This document shows positions 18,744 to 26,473 of a DNA stretch of 45,956 nt, in pieces. The notes beneath the pieces are model-generated. The model had not been told where the DNA came from. It made no database searches and was given only the letters and a program-made list of their open reading frames with translations. Each line of letters starts with the position of its first letter. Positions within the stretch are counted from its first letter, which is position 1. The position numbers and the translations under genes were made by a program. Source of the DNA: Bacteroidaceae bacterium (lineage in GTDB: Bacteria > Bacteroidota > Bacteroidia > Bacteroidales > Bacteroidaceae); contig JAKSIZ010000016.1 of the NCBI GenBank assembly GCA_024398515.1, positions 1-45,956 of the forward strand, given 5' to 3'.

Positions 18744-19046
18744 TTATGCGAGTGCTACCTTATCGTCAAATGGTACAATCTTGCCTTCCTTGAAGAGCCA
18801 ACCCATTCCAAGAAGTGTTTCTTCTTCAGAAATGTTTGCAGCCTTTGCAATTTCCTTTACGTTGAGGGCAGTCTCTGATGCTGCAAGAGCCTGATAAACA
18901 TCACCTGCCTTAAAGCCAATGTTTATTGCATTGTAGATGCTTTCAGTTGTTTTCTTTGAGCAGATTCTCTTGCAAACTCTCTTTGCTGCAGGTGCAGCCA
19001 CTACCTTTTTTACTTCTGCTTCAGCAGCAGTCTTCTTTGTTGCCAT
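18744..19046 (-). CDS. Small winged-helix protein (DUF2582-like) with basic N-terminal tail
   Basis: 100 residues. The first 30 are Lys/Ala-rich (AAEAEVKKVVAAPAAKRVCK) like histone-H1-type tails. Residues about 35-100 fit the small winged helix-turn-helix family found widely in Bacteroidetes (IYNAINIGFKAGDVYQALAA..NVKEIAKAANISEEETLLGMGWLFKEGKI). The domain family is annotated as DUF2582. The role is unknown; DNA binding is plausible from the fold and the basic tail. It faces comEC tail to tail across 11 bp and has its own promoter at 19128-19136. Confidence 0.75.
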   Translation of the reverse strand: MATKKTAAEAEVKKVVAAPAAKRVCKRICSKKTTESIYNAINIGFKAGDVYQALAASETALNVKEIAKAANISEEETLLGMGWLFKEGKIVPFDDKVALA

Positions 19047-19127
19047 AATGTTTTGTTAAAATAAATTTGTAATGTTACCGTTATCTAATCTATTATACCT
19101 TAAAAAAACTTGTCATTTTTGACTTTT

Positions 19128-19136
19128 GCAAAGTTA
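19128..19136 (-). promoter_or_regulatory. -7 element for the winged-helix gene
   Basis: The minus strand reads TAACTTTGC about 80 bp upstream of the start codon at 19046. Confidence 0.55.
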
Positions 19137-19162
19137 CTATATATATAATAAGGTATAGGCAG

Positions 19163-19191
19163 AAAAAGGGCAATCTTTCCAGACTGCCCTT
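19163..19191 (-). terminator. Intrinsic terminator of aspS
   Basis: Stem 19166-19176 with 19181-19191 (AAGGGCA paired, one mismatch, TCT/AGA) closed by TTCC. On the minus strand it is followed by a T5 run, 20 bp after the aspS stop codon. Confidence 0.75.
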
Positions 19192-19212
19192 ATTATTTGA
19201 CAAAAGTCAACT

Positions 19213-20979
19213 TTATTCTTGACGCAAATCAACCTTTATCTGCAATTCATCTAACTGTTTTTCATCAAGTTCCGACGGTGCATCGAGCATCACATCACGC
19301 CCACTGTTGTTCTTAGGGAACGCTATGCAGTCGCGAATTGAATCAAGTCCAGCCATGATACTAACCCATCGGTCGAGTCCGTAAGCCAGACCTGCATGAG
19401 GTGGAGCACCATACTTGAAGGCGTTGATGAGGAATCCGAACTGCTGCATTGCCTTTTCTGGAGTAAATCCAAGCACCTCGAACATCTTTGCCTGAAGCTT
19501 TGGATCGTGGATACGCAACGAACCTCCACCGACTTCTACACCATTGCAAACGAAGTCGTAAGCCTTTGCACGTACCTTTTCCGGTGCTGTGTCGAGCAGC
19601 GGAATATCGTCTGGATTAGGCATTGTGAACGGATGATGGGTTGACATCAAGCGCTGTTCCTCGTCGCTCCACTCGAAGAGAGGGAAGTCGATAATCCAAA
19701 GACATTCGAATTTGTTCTTGTCACGCAGCCCAAGTTGTTCGCCCATTTCGAGTCGGAGAGAGCACAACTGTATGCGAGTCTTGTTTGTATTGTCGCCACT
19801 GAGGATTAAGATGAGGTCGCCAGGAGCGGCATTCATCTTTTCCTTCAACGCCTGAAGCACTTCCTGAGAATAGAATTTATCCACGCTACTCTTCACTGTT
19901 CCGTCGTCCTGAACGCGTGCATATACCAAACCCTTGGCTCCTACTTGCGGACGCTTAACGAAATCGGTGAGTTGGTCGAGCTGTTTTCTCGTGTAACCTG
20001 CACATCCTTTTGCGCAAATTCCACCGATGTATTCGGCATTTTCGAACACTACGAAGTCGCTCTTTCCCTTGAATACGTCCATGAGTTCAACGAATTCCAT
20101 ACCGAAACGAAGGTCTGGTTTGTCGCTACCATACAGGCGCATTGCCTCTGCCCAAGTCATCTGGCGCAGTTTAGGAAGGTCTATGCCACGTATTTCCTTG
20201 AACAGATAACGTGCCATATTCTCGAACATGTTGAGCACATCGTCCTGTCCGACGTATGACATCTCGCAGTCAACCTGTGTAAATTCAGGCTGTCGATCGG
20301 CGCGAAGGTCCTCATCGCGGAAGCATTTTACTATTTGGAAATAGCGGTCGAAACCTGCTACCATGAGCAATTGTTTCAATGTCTGCGGCGACTGAGGAAG
20401 TGCATAGAACTGTCCTGGGTTCATTCTTGATGGCACAACAAAGTCGCGTGCTCCCTCTGGTGTACTGCCTATGAGGCATGGAGTCTCCACTTCGATGAAG
20501 CCCTGATTGTCGAGGAAATTGCGTATGAGAATGGTCATCTTGTGACGAAGCTCAAGATTTCTCCTCACTGCCGTACGTCTGAGGTCGAGATAACGATACT
20601 TCATCCTGAGGTCGTCGCCGCCGTCGGTGTTGTCCTCGATGGTAAACGGAGGCGTCGCACTCTCGTTGAGTATGTTAAGTTCTCCGACAAGAATCTCTAC
20701 GTCGCCCGTAGGCATGTTCTTGTTCTTGCTTGAACGTTCGCTCACCTTGCCTTTCACCTGAACCACGTATTCGCGTCCGAGTGTGTTAGCCTTCTCAAAG
20801 TCCTTGTCGCCCTCGCTCAATACGAGTTGCGTGATGCCGTAACGGTCGCGCAGGTCAACGAATGTCATTCCGCCCATCTTACGTGTGCGCTGCACCCAAC
20901 CTACGAGAGTTACCTCCTTGCCTGCGTCTTCAAGTCGAAGTTCGCCACAGGTATTTGTTCTGTAATCTGTATTAAACAT
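19213..20979 (-). CDS. aspS: Aspartyl-tRNA synthetase
   Basis: 588 residues, the bacterial-type length including the GAD insertion domain. Order: anticodon-binding OB fold ([23 protein letters not shown]), class II motif 2 ([18 protein letters not shown]), GAD domain with [17 protein letters not shown], and motif 3 ([15 protein letters not shown]). It charges tRNA-Asp in the cytoplasm. Transcribed alone from a minus-strand TACTTTTGC at 21011-21019 and followed by a hairpin terminator. Confidence 0.97.
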   Translation of the reverse strand: MFNTDYRTNTCGELRLEDAGKEVTLVGWVQRTRKMGGMTFVDLRDRYGITQLVLSEGDKDFEKANTLGREYVVQVKGKVSERSSKNKNMPTGDVEILVGELNILNESATPPFTIEDNTDGGDDLRMKYRYLDLRRTAVRRNLELRHKMTILIRNFLDNQGFIEVETPCLIGSTPEGARDFVVPSRMNPGQFYALPQSPQTLKQLLMVAGFDRYFQIVKCFRDEDLRADRQPEFTQVDCEMSYVGQDDVLNMFENMARYLFKEIRGIDLPKLRQMTWAEAMRLYGSDKPDLRFGMEFVELMDVFKGKSDFVVFENAEYIGGICAKGCAGYTRKQLDQLTDFVKRPQVGAKGLVYARVQDDGTVKSSVDKFYSQEVLQALKEKMNAAPGDLILILSGDNTNKTRIQLCSLRLEMGEQLGLRDKNKFECLWIIDFPLFEWSDEEQRLMSTHHPFTMPNPDDIPLLDTAPEKVRAKAYDFVCNGVEVGGGSLRIHDPKLQAKMFEVLGFTPEKAMQQFGFLINAFKYGAPPHAGLAYGLDRWVSIMAGLDSIRDCIAFPKNNSGRDVMLDAPSELDEKQLDELQIKVDLRQE

Positions 20980-21010
20980 AACTTATTTTGTTGAAAATTG
21001 GTTTCACTAT

Positions 21011-21019
21011 GCAAAAGTA
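21011..21019 (-). promoter_or_regulatory. -7 element for aspS
   Basis: The minus strand reads TACTTTTGC, 32 bp before the aspS ATG. Confidence 0.55.
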
Positions 21020-21095
21020 CAATTTTTTTTCTTTTTACATACATTTCGGGGGATTTATTTTACAAAATTGTTGACTTGATGCTTATACTTTTCAA

Positions 21096-21198
21096 AAACG
21101 AGCCTTTTTCCCGTTTGCACATTCTTAGAATGTTCACGTGTACATTCTTAGAATGTTCCGATGAACATTCTAAGAATGTATTTTTGGTTTAAGCGTTC
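21096..21198 (+). repeat. Triple-dyad intergenic element C
   Basis: Units start at 21119, 21142 and 21165 (23-bp period). Units 1 and 2 are ACATTCTTAGAATGT; unit 3 is the exact reverse complement ACATTCTAAGAATGT. A T5 run follows, then GGTTTAAGCGTTC. The left end reads AACGAGCCT as in element B. The right end overlaps the stop codon of the 36-residue gene on the minus strand (TGAACGCTTAAACC), so this copy lies immediately downstream of that gene. Confidence 0.85.
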
Positions 21199-21307
21199 AT
21201 TTGCGCTTATCATTAGCGGGAAGTGTGAAGTGCCGTTGCTTCTTGAGCCACTTCGCCTTGCGTTGTTCGTAGTCTTCACGATGCTTTTCGAGCCAGTTGT
21301 CAGCCAT
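21197..21307 (-). CDS. Small basic protein of 36 residues
   Basis: An ORF too short for usual cut-offs: ATG at 21305-21307, stop at 21197-21199. The product begins MADNWLEKHREDYEQRKAKW, continues LKKQRHF, and is highly charged, mostly helical by inspection. Short proteins opening MADN(F/W/Y)LE.. with a basic helix recur in Bacteroidales genomes, sometimes misnamed dehydrogenase; that is recollection, not a search. It lies 42 bp after the kinase stop codon on the same strand, so it is probably the last gene of the rpoD-led run. Function unknown. Triple-dyad element C begins at its stop codon. Confidence 0.6.
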   Translation of the reverse strand: MADNWLEKHREDYEQRKAKWLKKQRHFTLPANDKRK

Positions 21308-21349
21308 GGTGGAGGGTGTTTTTTTACGGATATCTATCGGTATAGATAC

Positions 21350-22195
21350 CTAAACGATGTTGCTGTCTTGGTGGAATTTTATCAATCCTTCCATTGGGCG
21401 GCGCATTATTGTGCCTATCGTGTAGCCCTCGGCATGTGCTGCCGTCGCAAATTCGGATTGGAAGAAATGAGCTACGCTGCCCACTGCATTGAGCGGCATT
21501 GACGAGGAATGATAAGGATTGATGTTCTTGCGGATGAACTCGCGAAGGTTGCCGATGACGAACTCACGCACTCCTTCGCATTCGAGATGCTCCAAAATAA
21601 AATAGACCAATGAGGCGAGAAAACGGTTTGCCATAGGCTGACGATACACCTTATTTATAATCGTGGCGAGGTCGAGGTGCATCGTGCGGCAAAATTCGTC
21701 CTTTAGTTCCGCTGGCAACTGATGCTTGAAGAGGGCATTCACAAAGTTGCGCCCTATCACCGCACCGCTTCCTTCGTCGCCAAGGATAAAGCCGAGTGGA
21801 GGAGTGTTTGCGATGATTTCGTGTCCGTCGTACAGGCATGAGTTGGCTCCTGTGCCGAGGATGCAGGCTATTCCACTATTCGTGCCGAGAAGGGCACGCG
21901 CCGCTGCGAGCAAGTCATTGTGTATCTCAATGTGCTTACAAGGCACGATCCGTGATATCAATGCGTGCAAGTCGGGTATCAAATCCTGCCGGCAACCGCT
22001 GCCATAAAAGAAGAGTTGGTCGATATTATAGTCCGAAACGTTCGGCAGAAGCTCTGATTTCAGTATGTTTTCAATCTCGTCTGGGCTTTGGTGAATGGGC
22101 GTGATGCCCTGCGTGGCGACTGATTTCTCCACTTCCATGCCCTCAACCAAGCACCAATCAGTCTTCGTGCTACCACTGTCGGCTATAAGAATCAC
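21350..22195 (-). CDS. BadF/BadG/BcrA/BcrD-type ATPase, probable N-acetylglucosamine-kinase-like sugar kinase
   Basis: 281 residues of the ASKHA fold. The phosphate 1 loop is MILIADSGSTKTDWCLVEG, the second phosphate region AACILGTGANSCLYDG is represented by GIACILGTGANSCLYDG, and LGFILGDEGSGAVIGR is the GlcNAc-kinase-like segment. Bacteroidales members of this family are usually annotated as N-acetylglucosamine kinases or generic BadF ATPases and likely phosphorylate amino sugars from cell-wall or glycan recycling. It lies 23 bp after the PqqD-like gene. The kinase fold is clear; the substrate is inferred. Confidence 0.82.
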   Translation of the reverse strand: MILIADSGSTKTDWCLVEGMEVEKSVATQGITPIHQSPDEIENILKSELLPNVSDYNIDQLFFYGSGCRQDLIPDLHALISRIVPCKHIEIHNDLLAAARALLGTNSGIACILGTGANSCLYDGHEIIANTPPLGFILGDEGSGAVIGRNFVNALFKHQLPAELKDEFCRTMHLDLATIINKVYRQPMANRFLASLVYFILEHLECEGVREFVIGNLREFIRKNINPYHSSSMPLNAVGSVAHFFQSEFATAAHAEGYTIGTIMRRPMEGLIKFHQDSNIV

Positions 22196-22218
22196 AGTAT
22201 TGTATGTTATGTTTTAAG

Positions 22219-22491
22219 CTATGCAACTTCAACAATTCCTATCTTTATCCACTCGTTTGCCAACTTTTCACTGTCGGCGAGAGCAGTTTCTTTATCTACT
22301 TCGTACTCGGCAATAAGCAGTTCTGCCATGTCGTCAAAGGTGAAGTCCTTGCCTTCAAGGGCTTTCCAGAGGTATGCACTCGTCTCGTTGAGACTGATAA
22401 TTTTGTTGAAATCGATGTTCTTTATGCCTTCAGAGACGATTACAGAGTTGCCGCAAACGTCCATCAGACGGAATCCTTCTTTTATTCTCAT
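22219..22491 (-). CDS. PqqD-like protein (RiPP recognition element fold)
   Basis: 90 residues of the PqqD family. The pattern is a short beta-hairpin (VCGNSVIVSEG), then ISLNETSAYLWKALEGKDFT, then a winged three-helix part (DDMAELLIAEYEVDKETALADSEKLANEWIKIG). In known systems PqqD domains bind the leader of ribosomally made peptides and hand them to modifying enzymes. Its ATG overlaps the stop of the preceding peptidase-like gene (ATGA), so they are coupled. No precursor peptide, radical SAM enzyme or cyclase is next to it, so the RiPP role is only a possibility. Confidence 0.82.
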   Translation of the reverse strand: MRIKEGFRLMDVCGNSVIVSEGIKNIDFNKIISLNETSAYLWKALEGKDFTFDDMAELLIAEYEVDKETALADSEKLANEWIKIGIVEVA

Positions 22492-22967
22492 GGGGTGTAT
22501 AGTTTGTATTTAATTAATCTTCTGTATATTGCCAAGAGGTATCTGCGCACTGGATAAAGGCGTGTCCAGACGTAAGAATACCTCTTCCACTTCTTTCCTT
22601 CAATACTGTCGAGGGTGGTTCTGCCCTTGCGATAGAAGCCGAGAGCCACGCCTTTGATGTCGCTGACGAGACAATATTCGTTGCCAAGATTGCCGTCGCC
22701 ACGCAGTGTAGCCTTGTTGCCATCGACTTTTATGAGCCTATGCAGCACATAATGCTTGGGGGCGACCTCTGCAAGAACGGGGTATCCTACCCTAATCTTG
22801 TCTGGTTTTGCCAGCAGCACACTGTCGCGATTGCTCTCAAGAAAGGGCCTCATGCTGAATCCTTTCACTCGAAAAGTTGCTGTGTGCCCCTCGTCGAGCA
22901 ACTTTATTATCTGTGGAATCAGTATCGCGTTGGCTACTTCTATGCTCTCGATATTGCCTTGTTGCAT
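22488..22967 (-). CDS. S24/S26-type peptidase-like protein
   Basis: 159 residues. GFSMRPFL has the nucleophile Ser context of S24/S26 peptidases. VLLAKPDKIRVGYPVLAEV and the YVLHRLIKV..LRGDGN stretch follow, where a His takes the place of the usual general-base Lys, as in SipW/Sec11-type signal peptidases. No strong transmembrane segment is visible, unlike normal signal peptidases. The C-terminus is very rich in Arg, Lys and Tyr (RRYLLAIYRRLIKYKLY), suggesting peripheral membrane contact. It overlaps the kinase-like gene by 28 bp and the PqqD-like gene by 4 bp. Processing of a peptide handled by the neighbours is an inference. Confidence 0.75.
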   Translation of the reverse strand: MQQGNIESIEVANAILIPQIIKLLDEGHTATFRVKGFSMRPFLESNRDSVLLAKPDKIRVGYPVLAEVAPKHYVLHRLIKVDGNKATLRGDGNLGNEYCLVSDIKGVALGFYRKGRTTLDSIEGKKWKRYSYVWTRLYPVRRYLLAIYRRLIKYKLYTP

Positions 22968-23812
22968 ACTATTGCGGCTTCTTTGTCAGGTAAACAATGG
23001 AGGGTAAAGACCGGAACAGCGGCTACGATTGCTGATATCGTGCTGCAAATTCCGTCGTAAATATCGTGGTCCCACTTCATTGAAGAGCACGACGGAAGGA
23101 ACGATGCGAATGCCGACACTGGATCAAGACGTTCGATGCTGTTCTTTTTAGCACGGTCGATGCGCGTTATTGCACCAAGCGGAGCACAAATCTGGCGGTA
23201 ACATGGAGTCTTTCCACTCCACGGACTACCATATATAATAGGTGTTCCGTCCTTGACACGAACCACAGGATTGTCGTCGTTCATTAACTCCGAACCTGGG
23301 ATATGGTCAAGCCAGAGCTGCGAATGAGTGCTCTTTCCAGTGCCACTCTTGGCTATGAATGGGTAGCCAAAGCCATGGTTGAGTATGGTTGATGCGTGGA
23401 TGAGCAGCGTTTGCCTGAAGCTTCCGGCAAATGCGAAGACAAACATTACGGCATCATTAAGCCCGAAACGGCGCATACGTTCGTTGCCTCGCAGTGCGCA
23501 AAAGCAATGTTTGAACTGCTTATCAGTCTTCAAAAGGCAACAACTATTGCCCACGACATCGGAGATTATGTATTGATATCCGCCGTCATTCAGGAGATAA
23601 ACCTTTGCTCTGCCGTCGCCAAGCTCAAAGTCACCCACCATTTCGTTGTCGTTATCAGGCTTGGTTGTGTCGTCAACAACAAGCGAAAACATGAGTTCTT
23701 CCTCTGGTCTTTCAACAATAAATGGGGTAAACGAAGGCAGCATATCAAACGAGTTCCTGCTGCTTTCGGCTATTTCTATCTGGAAATAATGGTCTGCTAC
23801 TTTATAGAACAT
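22940..23812 (-). CDS. HPr kinase-like P-loop protein
   Basis: 290 residues. A P-loop kinase domain related to the C-terminal half of HPr kinase/phosphorylase: GYPFIAKSGTGKSTHSQLWL (Walker A), SELMNDDNPVVRV (Asp-Asp of the metal site) and GSPWSGKTPCYRQ. The typical N-terminal HprK domain is not present, and no HPr gene is nearby. Proteins of this type occur beside PqqD-like genes in lasso-peptide clusters, where some phosphorylate the peptide. It starts 9 bp after the secreted Lys-rich gene and overlaps the peptidase-like gene. The substrate is unknown. Confidence 0.8.
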   Translation of the reverse strand: MFYKVADHYFQIEIAESSRNSFDMLPSFTPFIVERPEEELMFSLVVDDTTKPDNDNEMVGDFELGDGRAKVYLLNDGGYQYIISDVVGNSCCLLKTDKQFKHCFCALRGNERMRRFGLNDAVMFVFAFAGSFRQTLLIHASTILNHGFGYPFIAKSGTGKSTHSQLWLDHIPGSELMNDDNPVVRVKDGTPIIYGSPWSGKTPCYRQICAPLGAITRIDRAKKNSIERLDPVSAFASFLPSCSSMKWDHDIYDGICSTISAIVAAVPVFTLHCLPDKEAAIVCNKAISRA

Positions 23813-23821
23813 GGGGAAATC

Positions 23822-24307
23822 CTACTGTTTTTTCTTTGATTCCTTTGATGAATCCTTTTGCTTCTTTGGAGTCTTTTGCTTTGTTTGTTTCTGCTCAACA
23901 GGCTTTTCCATTGAGTCACTCATATCAACTGATGTGAACTTGAAGCTTGCGGTATCGATTGTCTTGACAAGAAATTCGCCCGACTTATACTTGTTCAGCA
24001 ACTTGTTGTAGCGTTTCTCAAGTTTCTTTTTGTTTGTATCGTATATGAACACACACGTGCGGTGAGCATCGTTGTTGGTGGTTTCGACATAGTTTTTTAA
24101 TTGTAACGAATAATAATCTCGCCCAAGAATAAACTTTGTCTTTGTGCTCCTATACAAACTATCAATAGGTTGTATCTCGGTGAAATACACTAATGAGTCC
24201 TTGAACGATGCGGATATTCCAAATCCATAACCCGACGTGACAATGGTTTTCTCAGCCATTGCATAGCAACTAACAAACAATGCTATTGCGAATAATAGTT
24301 TTCTCAT
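23822..24307 (-). CDS. Secreted protein with Lys-rich tail, unknown function
   Basis: 161 residues with a signal peptide (MRKLLFAIALFVSCYAMA, cleavage after residue 18). The mature part is a single beta-rich domain (YGFGISASFKDSLVYFTEIQ, then TCVFIYDTNKKKLEKRYNKL). It ends in about 30 residues dominated by Lys, Gln and Ser (KQTKQKTPKKQKDSSKESKK). This layout recurs in short Bacteroidales secreted proteins encoded beside rpoD, as far as I recall. It lies 18 bp after rpoD and 9 bp before the kinase-like gene, so it should share their transcript. Cell-envelope localisation is expected; function is unknown. Confidence 0.7.
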   Translation of the reverse strand: MRKLLFAIALFVSCYAMAEKTIVTSGYGFGISASFKDSLVYFTEIQPIDSLYRSTKTKFILGRDYYSLQLKNYVETTNNDAHRTCVFIYDTNKKKLEKRYNKLLNKYKSGEFLVKTIDTASFKFTSVDMSDSMEKPVEQKQTKQKTPKKQKDSSKESKKKQ

Positions 24308-24325
24308 ATTCTTATACTATTCTAT

Positions 24326-25192
24326 CTATTTGCCCAAATATGGCTTCAAGATGTCTTTGTGCGTACTGCGTTTAAGTTTTCTTATTGCCTTGTCCTTTAT
24401 TTGTCTTACCCTTTCACGCGTAAGTCCAAGGCGATTTCCTATTTCTTCGTAAGTAAGGTCGTGCTCGTCTTCGAGTCCATAGAAGTATCTGAGCACACAT
24501 GCCTCGCGCTGATTGAGCACACCCATAACTCTTTCAACCTCTTCCTTCAACGATTCATTCACGAGTTCGTTGTCTGCCATAGGCGAGTTTTCATTGACAA
24601 GCACGTCTATCAGCGCATTGTCGGTGCCGTCGTTGAACGGAGCATCTATCGAAGTGTGCCGCCCAGTTATGCGCAATGCCTCCTGCACTTTCTCCTCACT
24701 CATGTTCGTTTCCTCTGCCAATTCCTGCATCGAAGGCTTGCGTTCGTTCTCTTGTTCAAAACGATTTATCTCGCGGTTAAGCCTATTTGCAGAGCCAACT
24801 TGGTTCATCGGCAGGCGTACCATGCGACTATGCTCTGCTATTGCCTGGACTATGCTTTGGCGAATCCACCACACTGCATACGAGATGAACTTGAACCCAC
24901 GCGTCTCGTCAAACTTCTGTGCAGCACGAATGAGCCCAAGATTGCCTTCGTTGATTACGTCTTCGAGGCTCAGGCCTTGGTTCTGGTATTGCTTGGCAAC
25001 CGACACGACAAAGCGCAGATTGGCTTTTACGAGTTTGTTCAGTGCCTCTTCGTCGCCTTTTTTTATTCTTTGCGCAAGTTCCACTTCCTCGTCAGCCGTG
25101 AGCAGAGGTTCGTGACCTATCTCGTTCAAGAACCTTTCAAGCGATCGGCTTTCACGATTCGTAATGGATTTTGTTATTTTTAATTGTCGCAT
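24326..25192 (-). CDS. rpoD: Primary sigma-70 factor
   Basis: 288 residues, the short form of the housekeeping sigma factor typical of Bacteroidetes (no region 1.1 or non-conserved insertion). Region 1.2 is SLERFLNEIGHEPLLTADEE, region 2 holds QGLSLEDVINEGNLGLIRAA and FKFISYAVWWIRQSIVQAI (-10 recognition), region 3 is KPSMQELAEETNMSEEKVQ, and region 4 ends with the HTH LTYEEIGNRLGLTRERVRQI. It directs RNA polymerase to the TTTG/TAnnTTTG promoters seen throughout the window. A minus-strand TAACTTTGC at 25227-25235 is its probable promoter. It heads the seven-gene run down to 21197. Confidence 0.96.
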   Translation of the reverse strand: MRQLKITKSITNRESRSLERFLNEIGHEPLLTADEEVELAQRIKKGDEEALNKLVKANLRFVVSVAKQYQNQGLSLEDVINEGNLGLIRAAQKFDETRGFKFISYAVWWIRQSIVQAIAEHSRMVRLPMNQVGSANRLNREINRFEQENERKPSMQELAEETNMSEEKVQEALRITGRHTSIDAPFNDGTDNALIDVLVNENSPMADNELVNESLKEEVERVMGVLNQREACVLRYFYGLEDEHDLTYEEIGNRLGLTRERVRQIKDKAIRKLKRSTHKDILKPYLGK

Positions 25193-25226
25193 TTATTCTC
25201 TCTGTACTTTTAATACATAAACCTTT

Positions 25227-25235
25227 GCAAAGTTA
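25227..25235 (-). promoter_or_regulatory. -7 element for rpoD
   Basis: The minus strand reads TAACTTTGC, 35 bp before the rpoD start. Confidence 0.65.
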
Positions 25236-25354
25236 CAATTTATTTTTCTATTCGCCAAATTTATGCATGACATTTGTCGTTTTTGCCAAATTATTCATAC
25301 CTATTTAATACATGTGAATAATGTAGGCAAGCATTCGTGTTGCGTAACGAAGAA

Positions 25355-26473
25355 CTACTTCGGCGCAAAACGATAGCAAAGATATGCTATTGGAAGGAAG
25401 ATGATGTTTGGCATCCATGCGGCGAGCATCGGCGATGTTCCGGCATTGATGGCAAAGGTTGACGAGATGGTTTGCAGCATGATATAGGTGAAACTCAGTG
25501 CCAAGCCCACTCCGAGCGAAAGTCCCATGCCGCCTTTTCGCTTCTTTGATGCGAGCGATGCTCCGATTATTGTAAGAATAAATGCTGCAAACGACGAGGC
25601 TATGCGCTTGTGGTATTCCACCTGATACTGCACGACATTCGTTGATCCGCGGTCCTGTTGGCGACTGATGTAGCGCAGCAGTTCGGGCGAGGTGAAGGTT
25701 TCTTGCTGACCTTTGGAGAACACAAGGTCCATAGGTTCCATGACAATCATCGTGTCGATGACTGCGCCAGTAGTTATCTCCTCTTTCATTCCCTTGAGAG
25801 TACGGATGCGGAAATTGCGTGCCTGCCAGTGGTAACGCGATTCTGATATGGTGTCGTACTGCATGGATGAGGCGGTGAAATGGCTCACAAGCTTCTTGTT
25901 CTCGAACTTATCTAAAGAACAGTTGTAGGCACATTTCGTGTTGTTGTCGTAGTGTTCGATGTACGCAATCACTCCTGGAGCCACCTGCATCTGCACGTTA
26001 TTGGCAGCGGTATTCTTGTCCTTGTTGCGGTAACGCACTTCAAAAGCCAGTTTCACCACGTTGCCCTTCGGTATTACGTAGGCTCCGAGATAAAAATTCA
26101 GGGCTGATATGAATGCTGCAGAGATAAGATACGGCACTAACAAGCGGTTGAAACTGACGCCGCTTGATATCATTGCAATGATTTCCGAGCCTCCTGCAAG
26201 CTTGGATGTAAAGAAGATTACGGCAATGAAAACGAACAATGGCGAGAACAGACACGCATAATACGGTATGAAGTTCATGTAGTAATCGAAGATGATAGCA
26301 CGCAATGGGGCATGGTAAGTGCTGAACTTGGCAAGGTTTTCGTTGATGTCGAAGACGATTGATATAGCCAGGATGAGCATTATGGCAAAGAAATATGTGC
26401 CGATAAACTTGAAGATGATATAGGTGTCAAGCCTCTTCAAGCCAAGGTATTTGCGTATGTTCAATTTTTTCAT
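25355..26473 (-). CDS. LptF/LptG-family LPS export permease
   Basis: 372 residues of the YjgP/YjgQ family. Three N-terminal helices (YIIFKFIGTYFFAIMLILAI and others), a periplasmic beta-jellyroll of about 160 residues, then three C-terminal helices. In the Lpt complex a pair of these permeases with LptB extracts LPS from the inner membrane towards LptD, which is encoded at 11792 in this window. Whether it is LptF or LptG cannot be said from sequence alone. Its ATG overlaps the tgt stop codon (ATGA). Confidence 0.88.
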   Translation of the reverse strand: MKKLNIRKYLGLKRLDTYIIFKFIGTYFFAIMLILAISIVFDINENLAKFSTYHAPLRAIIFDYYMNFIPYYACLFSPLFVFIAVIFFTSKLAGGSEIIAMISSGVSFNRLLVPYLISAAFISALNFYLGAYVIPKGNVVKLAFEVRYRNKDKNTAANNVQMQVAPGVIAYIEHYDNNTKCAYNCSLDKFENKKLVSHFTASSMQYDTISESRYHWQARNFRIRTLKGMKEEITTGAVIDTMIVMEPMDLVFSKGQQETFTSPELLRYISRQQDRGSTNVVQYQVEYHKRIASSFAAFILTIIGASLASKKRKGGMGLSLGVGLALSFTYIMLQTISSTFAINAGTSPMLAAWMPNIIFLPIAYLCYRFAPK

